DNA of 64,000 nt from Melastoma dodecandrum. Lineage: Eukaryota > Streptophyta > Magnoliopsida > Myrtales > Melastomataceae. Shown piece after piece: positions 1 through 8,837 of this stretch. The notes beneath the pieces are model-generated. The model had not been told where the DNA came from. It saw only the letters and a program-made list of their open reading frames with translations, and made no database searches. Where the stretch lies: contig JARUPY010000398.1 in the NCBI GenBank assembly GCA_029817715.1, forward strand, positions 2,418,001-2,482,000, given 5' to 3'. Each line of letters begins with the position of its first letter. The first letter of the stretch is position 1. A program made the position numbers and the translations under genes.

Positions 1-1639
1 CGGCGCCAATCCGACCGACGGACATCCGGTGTTCGGCTCGCGCATGAAGAAGCGGCTGCGCGCCGGCGCCAAGCTGATCGTCGCCGATCCGCGCAAGATT
101 GATCTCGTGAAGTCGCCGCACATCAAGGCCGACTACCACCTGCCCTTGAAGCCCGGCACCAACGTCGCCTTCATCAACGCGATCTCGCACGTCATCGTCA
201 CCGAAGGCCTCGTCGACGAAGCGTTCGTGAAGCAGCGCTGCGATCTGCACGACTTCGAAGCCTGGGCGCGCTTCGTCGCCGAGGCGCGGCATTCGCCCGA
301 GGCGCAGGCCGACCTCATCGGCGTCCCCGCAGAGGATCTGCGCGCCGCCGCGCGCCTCTACGCCTCCCAGGGCAAGAACGCCGCGATCTTCTACGGCCTC
401 GGCGTCACCGAGCATTCTCAGGGCTCGACGATGGTGATGGGCATGGCGAACATCGCCATGGCGACCGGCAACATCGGGCGCGAGGGCGTGGGCGTGAACC
501 CGCTGCGCGGCCAGAACAACGTGCAGGGCTCGTGCGACATGGGCTCGTTCCCGCACGAGTATCCGGGTTACCGCCACGTGTCGGACGACCACGTGCGCGA
601 AATCTACGAGACGATGTGGGGCGTGAAACTCGATCCGCATCCGGGCCTGCGCATTCCCAACATGCTCGACGAGGCGGTCGCGGGCTCGTTCAAGGGCATG
701 TACATCCAGGGCGAGGACATCGTGCAGTCCGACCCCGACACGCATCATGTGACGGCGGGCATGCGCGCGCTCGAATGCATGGTGATCCAAGACATCTTCC
801 TGAACGAGACGGCGAAATACGCGCACGTCTTCTTGCCGGGCGCGTCCTTCCTCGAGAAGGACGGCACGTTCACCAATGCCGAGCGCCGCATCGGGCGCGT
901 GCGCAAGGTGATGAGCCCGAAGGGCATTTACGCCGATTGGGAGGCGACGCAACTGCTCGCCAACGCCCTCGGCGCCAACTGGTCGTACAAGCACCCGAGC
1001 GAGATCATGGACGAGATCGCGGCCACGACGCCCTCGTTCTCCGGCGTCTCGTTCCAGAAGCTCGACGAGTTGGGCTCGATCCAGTGGCCGTGCAACGAGG
1101 CCGCGCCGAACGGAACGCCTACCATGCACATCGGCAAGTTCGTGATCGGCAAGGGCAAGTTCATGATCACGGAGTTCCACGCGACCGAGGAGCGGACGGG
1201 TCCGCGCTTCCCTCTGATCCTGACGACGGGGCGCATCCTGTCCCAGTACAACGTCGGCGCGCAGACGCGGCGCACCTCGAACTCGATGTGGCACGAGGAG
1301 GACGTGCTCGAGATCCATCCGTTCGATGCCGAGCAGCGCGGCATCCTCGACGGCGACCTCGTCGCGCTCGAGAGCCGCTCCGGCGATATCGCGATCAAGG
1401 CGCGCGTCTCCGAGCGCATGCAGCCGGGTGTCGTCTATACGACGTTCCACCATGCCAAGACCGGCGCGAACGTCATCACGACCGATTATTCCGACTGGGC
1501 GACGAACTGCCCCGAATACAAGGTGACCGCCGTACAGGTGCGCAAGACCAACCGCATGTCGGATTGGCAGGCGCGCTTCTACGAGGAGGATGTCGAGTTG
1601 ACGCGCATCGCCGAGCCGGCGCTGGAAGCGGCGGAGTAG
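1..1639 (+). CDS. fdsA: NAD-dependent formate dehydrogenase alpha subunit (3' part)
   Basis: The catalytic molybdopterin subunit of the soluble NAD+-dependent formate dehydrogenase (FdsABGD type), which oxidises formate to CO2 in the cytoplasm. The reading frame is open from base 2, so the gene enters from the left edge; the N-terminal Fe-S and first molybdopterin regions are outside the window. What remains is the MopB oxidoreductase body (stretches such as NPLRGQNNVQGSCDMG and GEDIVQSDPDTHHV around bases 500-760) and the C-terminal molydopterin-dinucleotide-binding domain (from about base 1200, LILTTGRILSQYNVG). fdsD follows after 8 bases, the usual gene order fdsG-B-A-(C)-D. Identity is secure from the family-typical sequence and the fdsD neighbour. 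Confidence 0.93.
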   Translation, partial: GANPTDGHPVFGSRMKKRLRAGAKLIVADPRKIDLVKSPHIKADYHLPLKPGTNVAFINAISHVIVTEGLVDEAFVKQRCDLHDFEAWARFVAEARHSPEAQADLIGVPAEDLRAAARLYASQGKNAAIFYGLGVTEHSQGSTMVMGMANIAMATGNIGREGVGVNPLRGQNNVQGSCDMGSFPHEYPGYRHVSDDHVREIYETMWGVKLDPHPGLRIPNMLDEAVAGSFKGMYIQGEDIVQSDPDTHHVTAGMRALECMVIQDIFLNETAKYAHVFLPGASFLEKDGTFTNAERRIGRVRKVMSPKGIYADWEATQLLANALGANWSYKHPSEIMDEIAATTPSFSGVSFQKLDELGSIQWPCNEAAPNGTPTMHIGKFVIGKGKFMITEFHATEERTGPRFPLILTTGRILSQYNVGAQTRRTSNSMWHEEDVLEIHPFDAEQRGILDGDLVALESRSGDIAIKARVSERMQPGVVYTTFHHAKTGANVITTDYSDWATNCPEYKVTAVQVRKTNRMSDWQARFYEEDVELTRIAEPALEAAE

Positions 1640-1647
1640 GTCATCCC

Positions 1648-1935
1648 ATGGCGCGGGGTCAGGTCGACAAGCTCGAGATGATGGCGAACCAGATCGCCCT
1701 GTTCTTCAAGTCCTACCCGCACGACGAGGCGATCGCCGGCATCGGCTCGCACATCGAGGCCTTCTGGACGCCGAAAATGATCGCGGCGCTGAAGGCCGAG
1801 ATGGACGCGCGCCCGAAGCTCGACCCGCTCGTGAAGGAGGCCTTCTCCGAGGAGCAGCAGGCACGCGACCCCGCCGAGAAGGCGGACGCGGGACCCGGCA
1901 AGGTGGGGGAACTCGGCGCGGTCGACGCGGGATAG
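1648..1935 (+). CDS. fdsD: Formate dehydrogenase delta subunit
   Basis: A 95-residue small subunit of the NAD+-dependent formate dehydrogenase. It starts with MARGQVDKLEMMANQIA, and the central segment (IGSHIEAFWTPKMIAAL) is the typical FdsD signature for helical packing against the alpha subunit. The family is known to be needed for a stable, active enzyme. The ATG lies 8 bases after the fdsA stop, so the two are co-transcribed and probably translationally coupled. The last 25 residues are low-complexity and acidic, common in this family. Confidence 0.9.
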   Translation: MARGQVDKLEMMANQIALFFKSYPHDEAIAGIGSHIEAFWTPKMIAALKAEMDARPKLDPLVKEAFSEEQQARDPAEKADAGPGKVGELGAVDAG

Positions 1936-1981
1936 CGGCCGCTCGACCCAACGGGCGCGCGGCTATGGTAGGCTGGAGAGA

Positions 1982-2572
1982 ATGGACTCTTCGGCCACAC
2001 CTCTTCCTCCGATCGACGCGACGGTGTTGCTCGTCGACGCGTCGCCGCTGATCCACCTCGCGATGATCGACGCGCTTGATCTGCCCCTCCGCTTCGGGCC
2101 CGTCGTCGTGCCCGATGCGGTCGAGATCGAGACGACGCACGATCGCTCGAAGCCGTTTGCCGCGGAAATTCGCAGCTGGATGGACCGGAACGTCCGTCGG
2201 GTGGGGAGCAACACCTGGGTCGAACGGCCCCGGACGGACGTCGGATCGCTCCTCGAAATCGCGATCGAGATGGGCCGCCCGCGCCCCCGCAACGTCGGCG
2301 AGCATGCGATTGTGAATTGGCTCGCGGACAACGTCGCCGGATTCGGCGGGCCCGCGCTCGTCATCTATGAGAACGGCAAAGTTCCGAACATGCTCGTTCG
2401 GGAGGGTTTGCCGGACGATGTGATCGTCGTGACGACTCGCGCCTTTCTCACTCTGGCAAACGAGGCCGGCTTTCTTCCGCATCCGGAGGAGGCCTGGGAA
2501 AAGATCGCGGCGGCCGACGCTCGCGCGAATCCCGCGCTCGCCTACCAGATCATCAAAGGTCGCGCACGATGA
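1982..2572 (+). CDS. PIN-like domain protein (VapC-like, putative toxin)
   Basis: A 196-residue protein with the general layout of a PIN-fold nuclease. The first strand carries Asp19 (LLVDASPLIH), the second region carries Glu48 in VPDAVEIE, and a later acidic pair sits in GEHAIVNW; these are the positions where PIN RNases hold their metal. In VapBC modules such proteins cut RNA, but the N-terminal lead and the longer C-terminal part are unlike a minimal VapC, so the toxin role is inference. It overlaps the next gene by ATGA, so both are translated together. The partner is downstream, whereas classical vapB is upstream. A stand-alone PIN-like DUF3368-type protein is the alternative. Confidence 0.6.
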   Translation: MDSSATPLPPIDATVLLVDASPLIHLAMIDALDLPLRFGPVVVPDAVEIETTHDRSKPFAAEIRSWMDRNVRRVGSNTWVERPRTDVGSLLEIAIEMGRPRPRNVGEHAIVNWLADNVAGFGGPALVIYENGKVPNMLVREGLPDDVIVVTTRAFLTLANEAGFLPHPEEAWEKIAAADARANPALAYQIIKGRAR

Positions 2573-2787
2573 CGGAGAGCGAGCGGCTGGAGATCCTGCG
2601 GCGCTACGTCGACCGCGAAATCATCGCGGAAGAAGCGGCCGACGCGCTCGGGCCGGGAACCGCGATCGTCGACGTCATCCTGCAGGCGCGCGCCGCCTTC
2701 GGGCGGCTGCCGGACCGCCAGGATGCCTTCACCGAGAACGAGTACCGCCGCGCGCTGGCCATCCTGTGGCCGACGCGGCGGGGATAA
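2569..2787 (+). CDS. Small acidic protein paired with the PIN-like protein
   Basis: A 72-residue protein whose start codon overlaps the stop of the PIN-like gene (ATGA at 2569). It is mostly helical and acidic at the N-terminus (LRRYVDREIIAEEAADALG) with a proline/arginine-rich tail. I do not recognise a family. The tight coupling suggests that it acts with the PIN-like protein, possibly as its antitoxin or chaperone; the sequence has no obvious DNA-binding motif of the VapB type. It converges on the AAA ATPase gene, leaving only 5 bases between the stops. Confidence 0.55.
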   Translation: MTESERLEILRRYVDREIIAEEAADALGPGTAIVDVILQARAAFGRLPDRQDAFTENEYRRALAILWPTRRG

Positions 2788-2792
2788 GGCGC

Positions 2793-4436
2793 TCAGTCGT
2801 CGCTTTCGTCCGCCGTCTCGGCCAGCACCTCCTCGATGAAGACGTCCGGATCTGCCGTGAACCTCCGCCAGACGTCATAGTGCGGCGTCGTGCCGAGACG
2901 TGTCGGCACGAGGCCGCGCGGTGTCGCCTCGAGCAGCATGGCGCCGGGATAGGCCATCAGCAGCGGCGAGTGCGTGGCGAGGATGATCTGCGCGCGACGC
3001 CCGGCGTCGAGTCGGGCCAAAAGGCGCAGGAAATCGAGCTGGCGCATCGGCGACAGCGCGGATTCGGGTTCGTCGAAGAGGTAGACGCCTTGACGGCGGC
3101 AGCGCTCCTCGAAGAAGCGCACGAAGCCCTCGCCGTGCGAGTAGGACAGGAAGTCGGGCGGGACGTCGCCGACGTCCGTCGCCGCGCGGTCGAGGTAGCG
3201 CGCGACGGAGAAGAAGCTTTCGGCCTTGAAGAACCAGCCGTTGCGCATCTGCGGCAGCCACGAGGCTTTGAGCGCCGCCGCTAGCTCGCCGCCCGTCGCT
3301 TCGATCGCGTCGGAATGATCGACCGGGCGATAGCCGAGCCCGCCGCCCGCCTGGTCGTAGCCGATGAGGGCCGCGATGGCCTCGAGCAGCGTCGACTTGC
3401 CCGTCCCGTTCTCGCCGACGACGATCGTGATCGGGCGCTCGAAGCGCAGCTCGAACCCGTCGCGGAACGCCGGGAGAGCGAACGGATAGCGGTCTCGCCG
3501 CGGGACGAGGTCGGGCTCGATCCAGATGCGGCGCAGATAGGGCGGCGGCAAATTGATGGGGCGCGTGCGGGCCATGTACCGTCCGTGCGGAAACGCCACG
3601 AGCTTAGGGCGCGGGCGGCCGATGGTCGATGGTCCCGATTCGCGCCGGATCAGGTCGCCCGCCCCTTGCACCGCGACGCTCTCGAGCCGCGCCATCGCCC
3701 ACGGCCGGATGAGCGCCGCCGGCGGCAGCACGATCCAGCCGTCTGCGGCATCGCCCACCGCGACATAGTCGCCGGCCGCGACAGCCAGCGCCGTCAGCGC
3801 GCAGACGAGCGCCGCCCGCTCGTCGTGGTCGCGCACGGCCTCGAACGGCGGCGCGGCACGCCCGGGAAGCAGATGCGACAGCACGGCCCAGAGCCCGCCT
3901 GTGACGGCGAGGTGATGATAGTAGACGTCCGAACGGTTCGCGCGGCGCGCCGGCACCTCCTGCGGCGCGGCGAGCATCACGCCGAGGAACGCATTCGGGA
4001 ACGCTTCCGCGACCGCCCGCGCGTCGATCGCCTCGGGATGCGACGCGGCCGCGAGTTGCCCCGACGCGAGCACGATCTCGGCATTCCGATTGGCAGCGGC
4101 GTTGAGCAATCGTCCGACAGGCGCGCCGGAGGAGCCCGGCTTGCCGACGAGAGGCCCGAGCGCGCGCGTCAGCAGGCGTTCGGCCGCCCGGTAGCGCCCG
4201 ATGATCGGAAAGCCCGGGGCGAGCGGCCCGTCGAAGGCCGCGGCGAGCGCCCGGCGGTCGGCGAGCGCGCGAAGGGTCGCCTCCCGCTCCGGCTCGATCG
4301 CGCGAAAGCGCGCCAACTCCCACGACACCTCGCCCGCGCTCCAGTCCAGCCGGCAGACCGCGCTGGAGCGCCGGAGCGACGAGAAGCCGATGTCGACCCC
4401 GAGCACCGACCCGCTCGCGGGCAGCCTGGCGCTCAT
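2793..4436 (-). CDS. DUF429-like RNase H-fold domain fused to an AAA ATPase
   Basis: A 547-residue two-part protein. Residues 1 to about 270 resemble the DUF429/COG4923 group of predicted RNase H-like nucleases: a first strand with VLGVDIGFS, then AFDGPLAP (an acidic strand end), later AEAFPNAFLGVML and a DHDERAALVCAL segment. Residues from about 300 to the end form an AAA/ABC-type ATPase of the OLD/AAA_21 kind, with Walker A GENGTGKST at 341-349, Walker B VYLFDEPES with Asp455-Glu456, and a following ATHSP switch. ATPases of this kind often act in DNA defence or repair; a function here is not known. The gene is a lone minus-strand unit diverging from the PQQ dehydrogenase. Confidence 0.7.
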   Translation of the reverse strand: MSARLPASGSVLGVDIGFSSLRRSSAVCRLDWSAGEVSWELARFRAIEPEREATLRALADRRALAAAFDGPLAPGFPIIGRYRAAERLLTRALGPLVGKPGSSGAPVGRLLNAAANRNAEIVLASGQLAAASHPEAIDARAVAEAFPNAFLGVMLAAPQEVPARRANRSDVYYHHLAVTGGLWAVLSHLLPGRAAPPFEAVRDHDERAALVCALTALAVAAGDYVAVGDAADGWIVLPPAALIRPWAMARLESVAVQGAGDLIRRESGPSTIGRPRPKLVAFPHGRYMARTRPINLPPPYLRRIWIEPDLVPRRDRYPFALPAFRDGFELRFERPITIVVGENGTGKSTLLEAIAALIGYDQAGGGLGYRPVDHSDAIEATGGELAAALKASWLPQMRNGWFFKAESFFSVARYLDRAATDVGDVPPDFLSYSHGEGFVRFFEERCRRQGVYLFDEPESALSPMRQLDFLRLLARLDAGRRAQIILATHSPLLMAYPGAMLLEATPRGLVPTRLGTTPHYDVWRRFTADPDVFIEEVLAETADESDD

Positions 4437-4525
4437 GACGCGCGCTCCTCCTCATTTCGACGAGACGACTGTCCTTCGACGCGCGGAGAGGCTAACGAGC
4501 GGCTGCGCTCTCTCAGGACATCCCC

Positions 4526-6337
4526 ATGCGTCGTCCCGCCGCCTTCGGTCTCCTCGCCGCCCTCGCGCTCGGCCTGCTCGGGCCCAGCCTCCCGGCGCAG
4601 GCGTCGGACACCTCGTCCGCCGGGCTCCTCGCCGCGGCGCAGGATCGCGACGACTGGCTGATGAACGGGCGCACCTACGCGAACCTGCGCTTCTCGCCGC
4701 TCGACCAGATCACCCCGCAGAACGTCGACAGGCTCGTGCCCGCCTGGATGTACCAGACCGGCAAGCCGATGACCTTCGAGGCGACGCCGCTCGTCGCCGA
4801 CGGCGTGCTCTACCTCTCCGAGCCGATGTCGAGCGTCACAGCGCTAGACGCCAAGACCGGCCGACCGCTCTGGCATTACGAGCACAAGCTCTCGTTCAAG
4901 AAGATCTGCTGCGGGCCGGCCAACCGCGGTGTCGGGCTCGGCGACGGGCGCGTCTACATCGCGACCGTCGACGCGCATCTCGTCGCCCTCGACGCCAAGA
5001 CCGGCAAGGTCGATTGGGATATCGTGCTCGCCAAGCCGAACGACGAGGCGGCCGAGAACAAGGCCGTGCTCGGCAAGATCACGGGCGCGAACGCGCGCGA
5101 CCCGTCGGGCCAGAGCGGCGCTGGCGCCAATTCCGCGCCGCTCTTCTACGACGGCAAGGTGTTCATGGGCATCACCGGCGTCGGCTATGGACTGCACCTC
5201 GAGGCCGACCGGCCGGATGCGCCGCTCGGCACCGTCGTCGGCATCGCCGGCAAATATGGGCGATCGGGCTTTCTCGCCGCCTTCGACGCGGCGACCGGCC
5301 GGCGCATCTGGCAGTTCGACTCCACCCAACCCGGCTGGGAAGGCAAGTTCGTCGAGGAGACGGCCTACGGCGCGAAGCTGCCGCGCGACATCGCGAAGGA
5401 GAAGGCCGACGACGCCAAGGACGCCGACGCCTGGCGCTACGGCGGCGGCACCGTCTGGCACACGCCGGCGCTCGATCCCAAGCTCGGGCTGCTCTACTTC
5501 GGCATCGGCAATCCCTCGCCGCAGGCGACGGGCACCGGCCGGCCGGGCGACAATCTCTACACCGTCTCGCTCGTCGCGGTCGATGTGAAGACCGGCAAGC
5601 TGCGCTGGTCCTTTCAGCAGGTGCCGCACGATCTCTGGGGTTACGACGTCGCGAGCCCACCCTCGCTGTTCGACCTCGACGTCGACGGAAAGACGATCCC
5701 GGTCGTCGGCGAGGCGTCGAAGCTCGGCTGGTACTTCGTCAACGACCGCCGCGACGGCCGGCTGATCTACAAGTCCGAGCCGTTTGTTCCGCAATCCAAC
5801 CTCTTCAAGGCGCCGACGCCCGAGGGTATCGTGATCGCACCGGGGGTCGGCGGGGGCGCCAACTGGTCGCCCGCCTCGGTCGATGCGGACAAAGGTGTCG
5901 CCTATGTCGCAGCGATGCACCTGCCGGCGCTCTTCAAGACCGCGACCCTCGCCGGAACCGGCGACAAGGCGGCCGTGGAATACACGACCGCCGATCCAGC
6001 CAAGGTGCCGAACTTCGGCACGCTGACTGCGCTCGACCTCAAGCATGAAGGCAAGATCCTGTGGCAGGTGAGGACGCCGCAGCCGCTCGTCGGCGGGATC
6101 GTCGCGACGGCCGGCGGTCTCGTCTTCACCGGTGAGGGCGACGGCGACTTCGACGCGTTCGACGCCGCGAGCGGCAAGAAGCTCTGGACCTTCAACTGCG
6201 GTGCCGGCGTCAACGCGCCGCCGATCACCTACGCCATCGAGGGACGGCAATATGTCGCCGTCGCGGCCGGCGGCAGCAAGATCTGGGGCTATCCGCAGGG
6301 CGATGCGCTGATGGTCTTCGCGCTGCCGAAAGAATGA
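4526..6337 (+). CDS. PQQ-dependent alcohol dehydrogenase-family quinoprotein
   Basis: A 603-residue periplasmic quinoprotein that begins with a signal peptide (arginine start, hydrophobic core, cleavage near PAQASD, about residue 27). The eight-bladed propeller of PQQ dehydrogenases is visible through repeats such as VTALDAKTGRPLWHYE, LVALDAKTGKVDWD and FDAFDAASGKKLW. The adjacent-cysteine pair of the alcohol dehydrogenases is present (KKICCGPANRG). The segment that usually reads WDYD reads WGYD (DLWGYDVASP), so one conserved Asp is Gly while the Tyr-Asp pair is kept. No cytochrome c domain is fused. The substrate cannot be deduced; membrane- or cytochrome-linked alcohol or aldehyde oxidation is likely. 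An AGGA-type ribosome site precedes the ATG. Confidence 0.85.
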   Translation: MRRPAAFGLLAALALGLLGPSLPAQASDTSSAGLLAAAQDRDDWLMNGRTYANLRFSPLDQITPQNVDRLVPAWMYQTGKPMTFEATPLVADGVLYLSEPMSSVTALDAKTGRPLWHYEHKLSFKKICCGPANRGVGLGDGRVYIATVDAHLVALDAKTGKVDWDIVLAKPNDEAAENKAVLGKITGANARDPSGQSGAGANSAPLFYDGKVFMGITGVGYGLHLEADRPDAPLGTVVGIAGKYGRSGFLAAFDAATGRRIWQFDSTQPGWEGKFVEETAYGAKLPRDIAKEKADDAKDADAWRYGGGTVWHTPALDPKLGLLYFGIGNPSPQATGTGRPGDNLYTVSLVAVDVKTGKLRWSFQQVPHDLWGYDVASPPSLFDLDVDGKTIPVVGEASKLGWYFVNDRRDGRLIYKSEPFVPQSNLFKAPTPEGIVIAPGVGGGANWSPASVDADKGVAYVAAMHLPALFKTATLAGTGDKAAVEYTTADPAKVPNFGTLTALDLKHEGKILWQVRTPQPLVGGIVATAGGLVFTGEGDGDFDAFDAASGKKLWTFNCGAGVNAPPITYAIEGRQYVAVAAGGSKIWGYPQGDALMVFALPKE

Positions 6338-6536
6338 TGGCTCTCCAACAGGCGGCCGACGAGACCGCGTTCCGCTGGAATGCTTCTAGTCAACGGAGCC
6401 CGCTGCCGTCCGGGCATGGACGCTCGGCGCCGCATGCGATAGCCGCACCGTCATCGATCGCATCCTGCGATTTCAGCGAAAATCGTTGCCGCGAGGGGCG
6501 TTCGGCCGCCCCGCTCGCGTCCGGCGGAGCCATCCG

Positions 6537-7799
6537 ATGTCCGACATCACCTTCAACGCCGTGAACCCCGCCCCGAAGCCGCGCGGCGGTCTGTCGCTTC
6601 GACGTATCCTCGCCGTCGCGGGGCCGGGCATCGTGGTGATGCTGGCCGACACCGACGTCGGCAGCGTGGTCACCGCGGCGCAAAGTGGCGCGCAATGGGG
6701 CTACAAGCTCCTCGTCTTCCAGTTCGTGCTGATCCCGATCCTCTACATCGTGCAGGAGCTCACCGCCCGGCTCGGCATCGTCACCGGCGAGGGCCATGCC
6801 GCACTGATCCGCCGCCATTTCGGCACGGGCTGGGCCTGGGTCTCCGTCGCGACACTCATCCTCGCGTGCCTCGGGGCGCTGTTGACCGAGCTCGGCGGCC
6901 TCGCCGGCATCGGCAGCCTGATCGGCGTACCGGTCTGGCTGACGATGGTTCTCGCCGTCGGCCTTCTCATCGCCATGGCCGTGACGGGCTCCTACCGCAG
7001 CGTCGAGCGCATCGCCCTCGCCGTCGGCGCGTTCGAATTGGTCTTCCTCGTCGTCGCACTCGTCGCGCGTCCCAGCCTCGCGCCGCTCGCGAGCGATGCC
7101 GTGAGCATCCCGATCGCGGACCCGAAATACCTGCTGCTCGTCTCAGCCAACATCGGCGCGGTCATCATGCCGTGGATGGTGTTCTACCAGCAGTCGTCCG
7201 TGATCGAGAAAGGTCTGACCCCGGCGGATCTGCGCGCGGCACGGCTCGACACCGGCATCGGCTCGATCATCACGCAGCTCATCATGGCCGCCGTCCTCGT
7301 CGCCGCCGCCGCGACCCTCGCCAACGGTCCCGCGAAATCGCTCGACACGGTGCAGCAGATCGCGGACGCGCTGACGGGGGTGCTCGGCACCTTCGCCGGG
7401 CGCATCTGCTTCAGCCTCGGCATCGCGGGCGCGGCTCTCGTCGCCTCCATCGTCGTGACGCTGACGGCCGCGCGCACGCTCGGCGAGCTTCTCGACTTCG
7501 ATCACACGCTCGACAAGTCGGTGACCGAGGCGCCGTGGTTCTACGCGACCTATGCGCTGACGCTCGTCGCGGGCGCTGCAGTCGTTCTGTCGGGCGCCAA
7601 CATCGTCACGCTGTCGGTCTACGTGCAGGTGATGAACGCGATGCTGCTGCCCATCGTGCTCGGCTTCCTGTTCCTGCTCGCGCGCCGCTTGCCCGAGCCG
7701 TATCGTCTGGCCGGCCCGGTCGCGGTCGGCGTCGGGCTCGTGATGATCGTCACCGTCATTCTCGGGCTCTACGCCGGCGTTGCAGGCCTCTTCACCTGA
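6537..7799 (+). CDS. NRAMP-like divalent metal transporter with divergent metal site
   Basis: A 420-residue inner-membrane protein with about 11 hydrophobic segments in the NRAMP/APC arrangement. The GPGI start of helix 1 is at residues 29-32. The helix-1 metal motif, DPGN in classic Mn/Fe NRAMPs, is DVGS at residues 40-43, and the helix-6 MPH motif reads IMPWMVFYQQS. The Asp and the helix-6 Met are kept, but the Asn and His are lost, so the ion may differ from Mn(II)/Fe(II). The start at 6537 gives MSDITF; an upstream in-frame start would add only low-quality sequence. It stands alone between the PQQ dehydrogenase and the SOUL gene. Confidence 0.82.
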   Translation: MSDITFNAVNPAPKPRGGLSLRRILAVAGPGIVVMLADTDVGSVVTAAQSGAQWGYKLLVFQFVLIPILYIVQELTARLGIVTGEGHAALIRRHFGTGWAWVSVATLILACLGALLTELGGLAGIGSLIGVPVWLTMVLAVGLLIAMAVTGSYRSVERIALAVGAFELVFLVVALVARPSLAPLASDAVSIPIADPKYLLLVSANIGAVIMPWMVFYQQSSVIEKGLTPADLRAARLDTGIGSIITQLIMAAVLVAAAATLANGPAKSLDTVQQIADALTGVLGTFAGRICFSLGIAGAALVASIVVTLTAARTLGELLDFDHTLDKSVTEAPWFYATYALTLVAGAAVVLSGANIVTLSVYVQVMNAMLLPIVLGFLFLLARRLPEPYRLAGPVAVGVGLVMIVTVILGLYAGVAGLFT

Positions 7800-7865
7800 T
7801 CCGGGAACGCCGGGGCCGTTCGCGCGTCAACGACGCGGGCGGGGCGATCACGGATCCTGGCCAAG

Positions 7866-8450
7866 GTGCTGTACATTCTCCTCACGATCTTCGAGTCCGG
7901 CCTCGCGATCTTCGGCATCCGCTCGCCGTTCGAGGCGCCTCGCTACGAGGTCGCGGCGCATCTCGGCCCCGACATCGAGATCCGTCGCTACGGTCCGCTC
8001 GTCGCAGTCGAGACGACGAGCGAAGGTGACGAGGTCGCCGCCTTCTCGCGGCTCTTTCGCTACATCTCCGGCGCCAATGCCGGTGAGCGCCGCATCGCGA
8101 TGACGACGCCGGTCGAGATGCAGGGCCAAGCCGGCGCGACGACCTTCGATCAGGCCAAGGCCGGACTGCGGATGCGCTTCATCCTGCCGCGTGCGGTCGC
8201 GGCCGACCCGCCGCGACCGACCGATCCGCAGGTCGGGATCGTCGCGATCCCTGCGGCGACCTATGCGGTGATCCGCTTCTCGGGCCGGCTCGACCGCGCC
8301 AGCGTCCTGCGCAAGTCGCAGCAGCTCGAGGCCGCGCTGACGGCGAGCGGGCGCAAGGCCGACGGCGCGCCGCTGGTCTTCGGCTACGATCCGCCCTTCA
8401 CGATCCCGTTCCTGCGGCGCAACGAGGTCGCGATCCCCCTCGCGAGCTGA
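7866..8450 (+). CDS. SOUL family heme-binding protein
   Basis: A 194-residue SOUL/HEBP family protein starting at GTG, with a short hydrophobic N-terminus (MLYILLTIFESGLAIFGI) that may anchor it. The family signature is clear: a strand with EIRRYGPLVAVET, then FSRLFRYISGAN, then RIAMTTPVEM, and a late GYDPPFTIPFLRRNEV. Known members bind heme or related tetrapyrroles; a direct role here is unknown. It ends one base before the convergent yraN stop. Confidence 0.85.
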   Translation: MLYILLTIFESGLAIFGIRSPFEAPRYEVAAHLGPDIEIRRYGPLVAVETTSEGDEVAAFSRLFRYISGANAGERRIAMTTPVEMQGQAGATTFDQAKAGLRMRFILPRAVAADPPRPTDPQVGIVAIPAATYAVIRFSGRLDRASVLRKSQQLEAALTASGRKADGAPLVFGYDPPFTIPFLRRNEVAIPLAS

Positions 8451-8837
8451 TCAATCGATGTCGAGCTCGAAGGCGCCCACGATATGGCGCGGCCAGCGCC
8501 AGGGCGCGCAGAAGACCGCATCCGCCCGATAGGTCAGGCCGCTCGCCCGCTGACGCGCAACGAAGACGCGCGCCGCGCGCGCCAGGCGCCGCTGCTTCTG
8601 CGGATCGATGGCGATCAACGCATCGTCGAGGTCCGCACGATGCTTGACCTCGACGAAAGCGATCGTGCGCCCGCGCGCCGCGACGAGGTCGATCTCGCCG
8701 CCCTTGACGAGGTAACGCCGCGCGAGAATGCGATAGCCCTTCAGCCGTAGGCACAGCTCGGCGGCGAGTTCCGCGCCGTGCCCGCTGCGGAGCGCGCGAC
8801 GGCGGCGGCGCGCCTCATCCGGCCCGATCGGTCGCAT
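8451..8837 (-). CDS. yraN: YraN family protein (UPF0102, endonuclease-like fold)
   Basis: A 128-residue protein with the restriction-endonuclease-like core of the YraN/UPF0102 family: the [20 protein letters not shown] strand with its conserved E-I-D, followed by AFVEVKHR (E-x-K). The biochemical role is not established. The ATG at 8837 lies inside the end of rsmI (23-base overlap); a TTG at 8846 would add three residues. The rsmI-yraN pair beside the LpoA-like gene is a conserved arrangement in proteobacteria. Confidence 0.88.
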   Translation of the reverse strand: MRPIGPDEARRRRRALRSGHGAELAAELCLRLKGYRILARRYLVKGGEIDLVAARGRTIAFVEVKHRADLDDALIAIDPQKQRRLARAARVFVARQRASGLTYRADAVFCAPWRWPRHIVGAFELDID

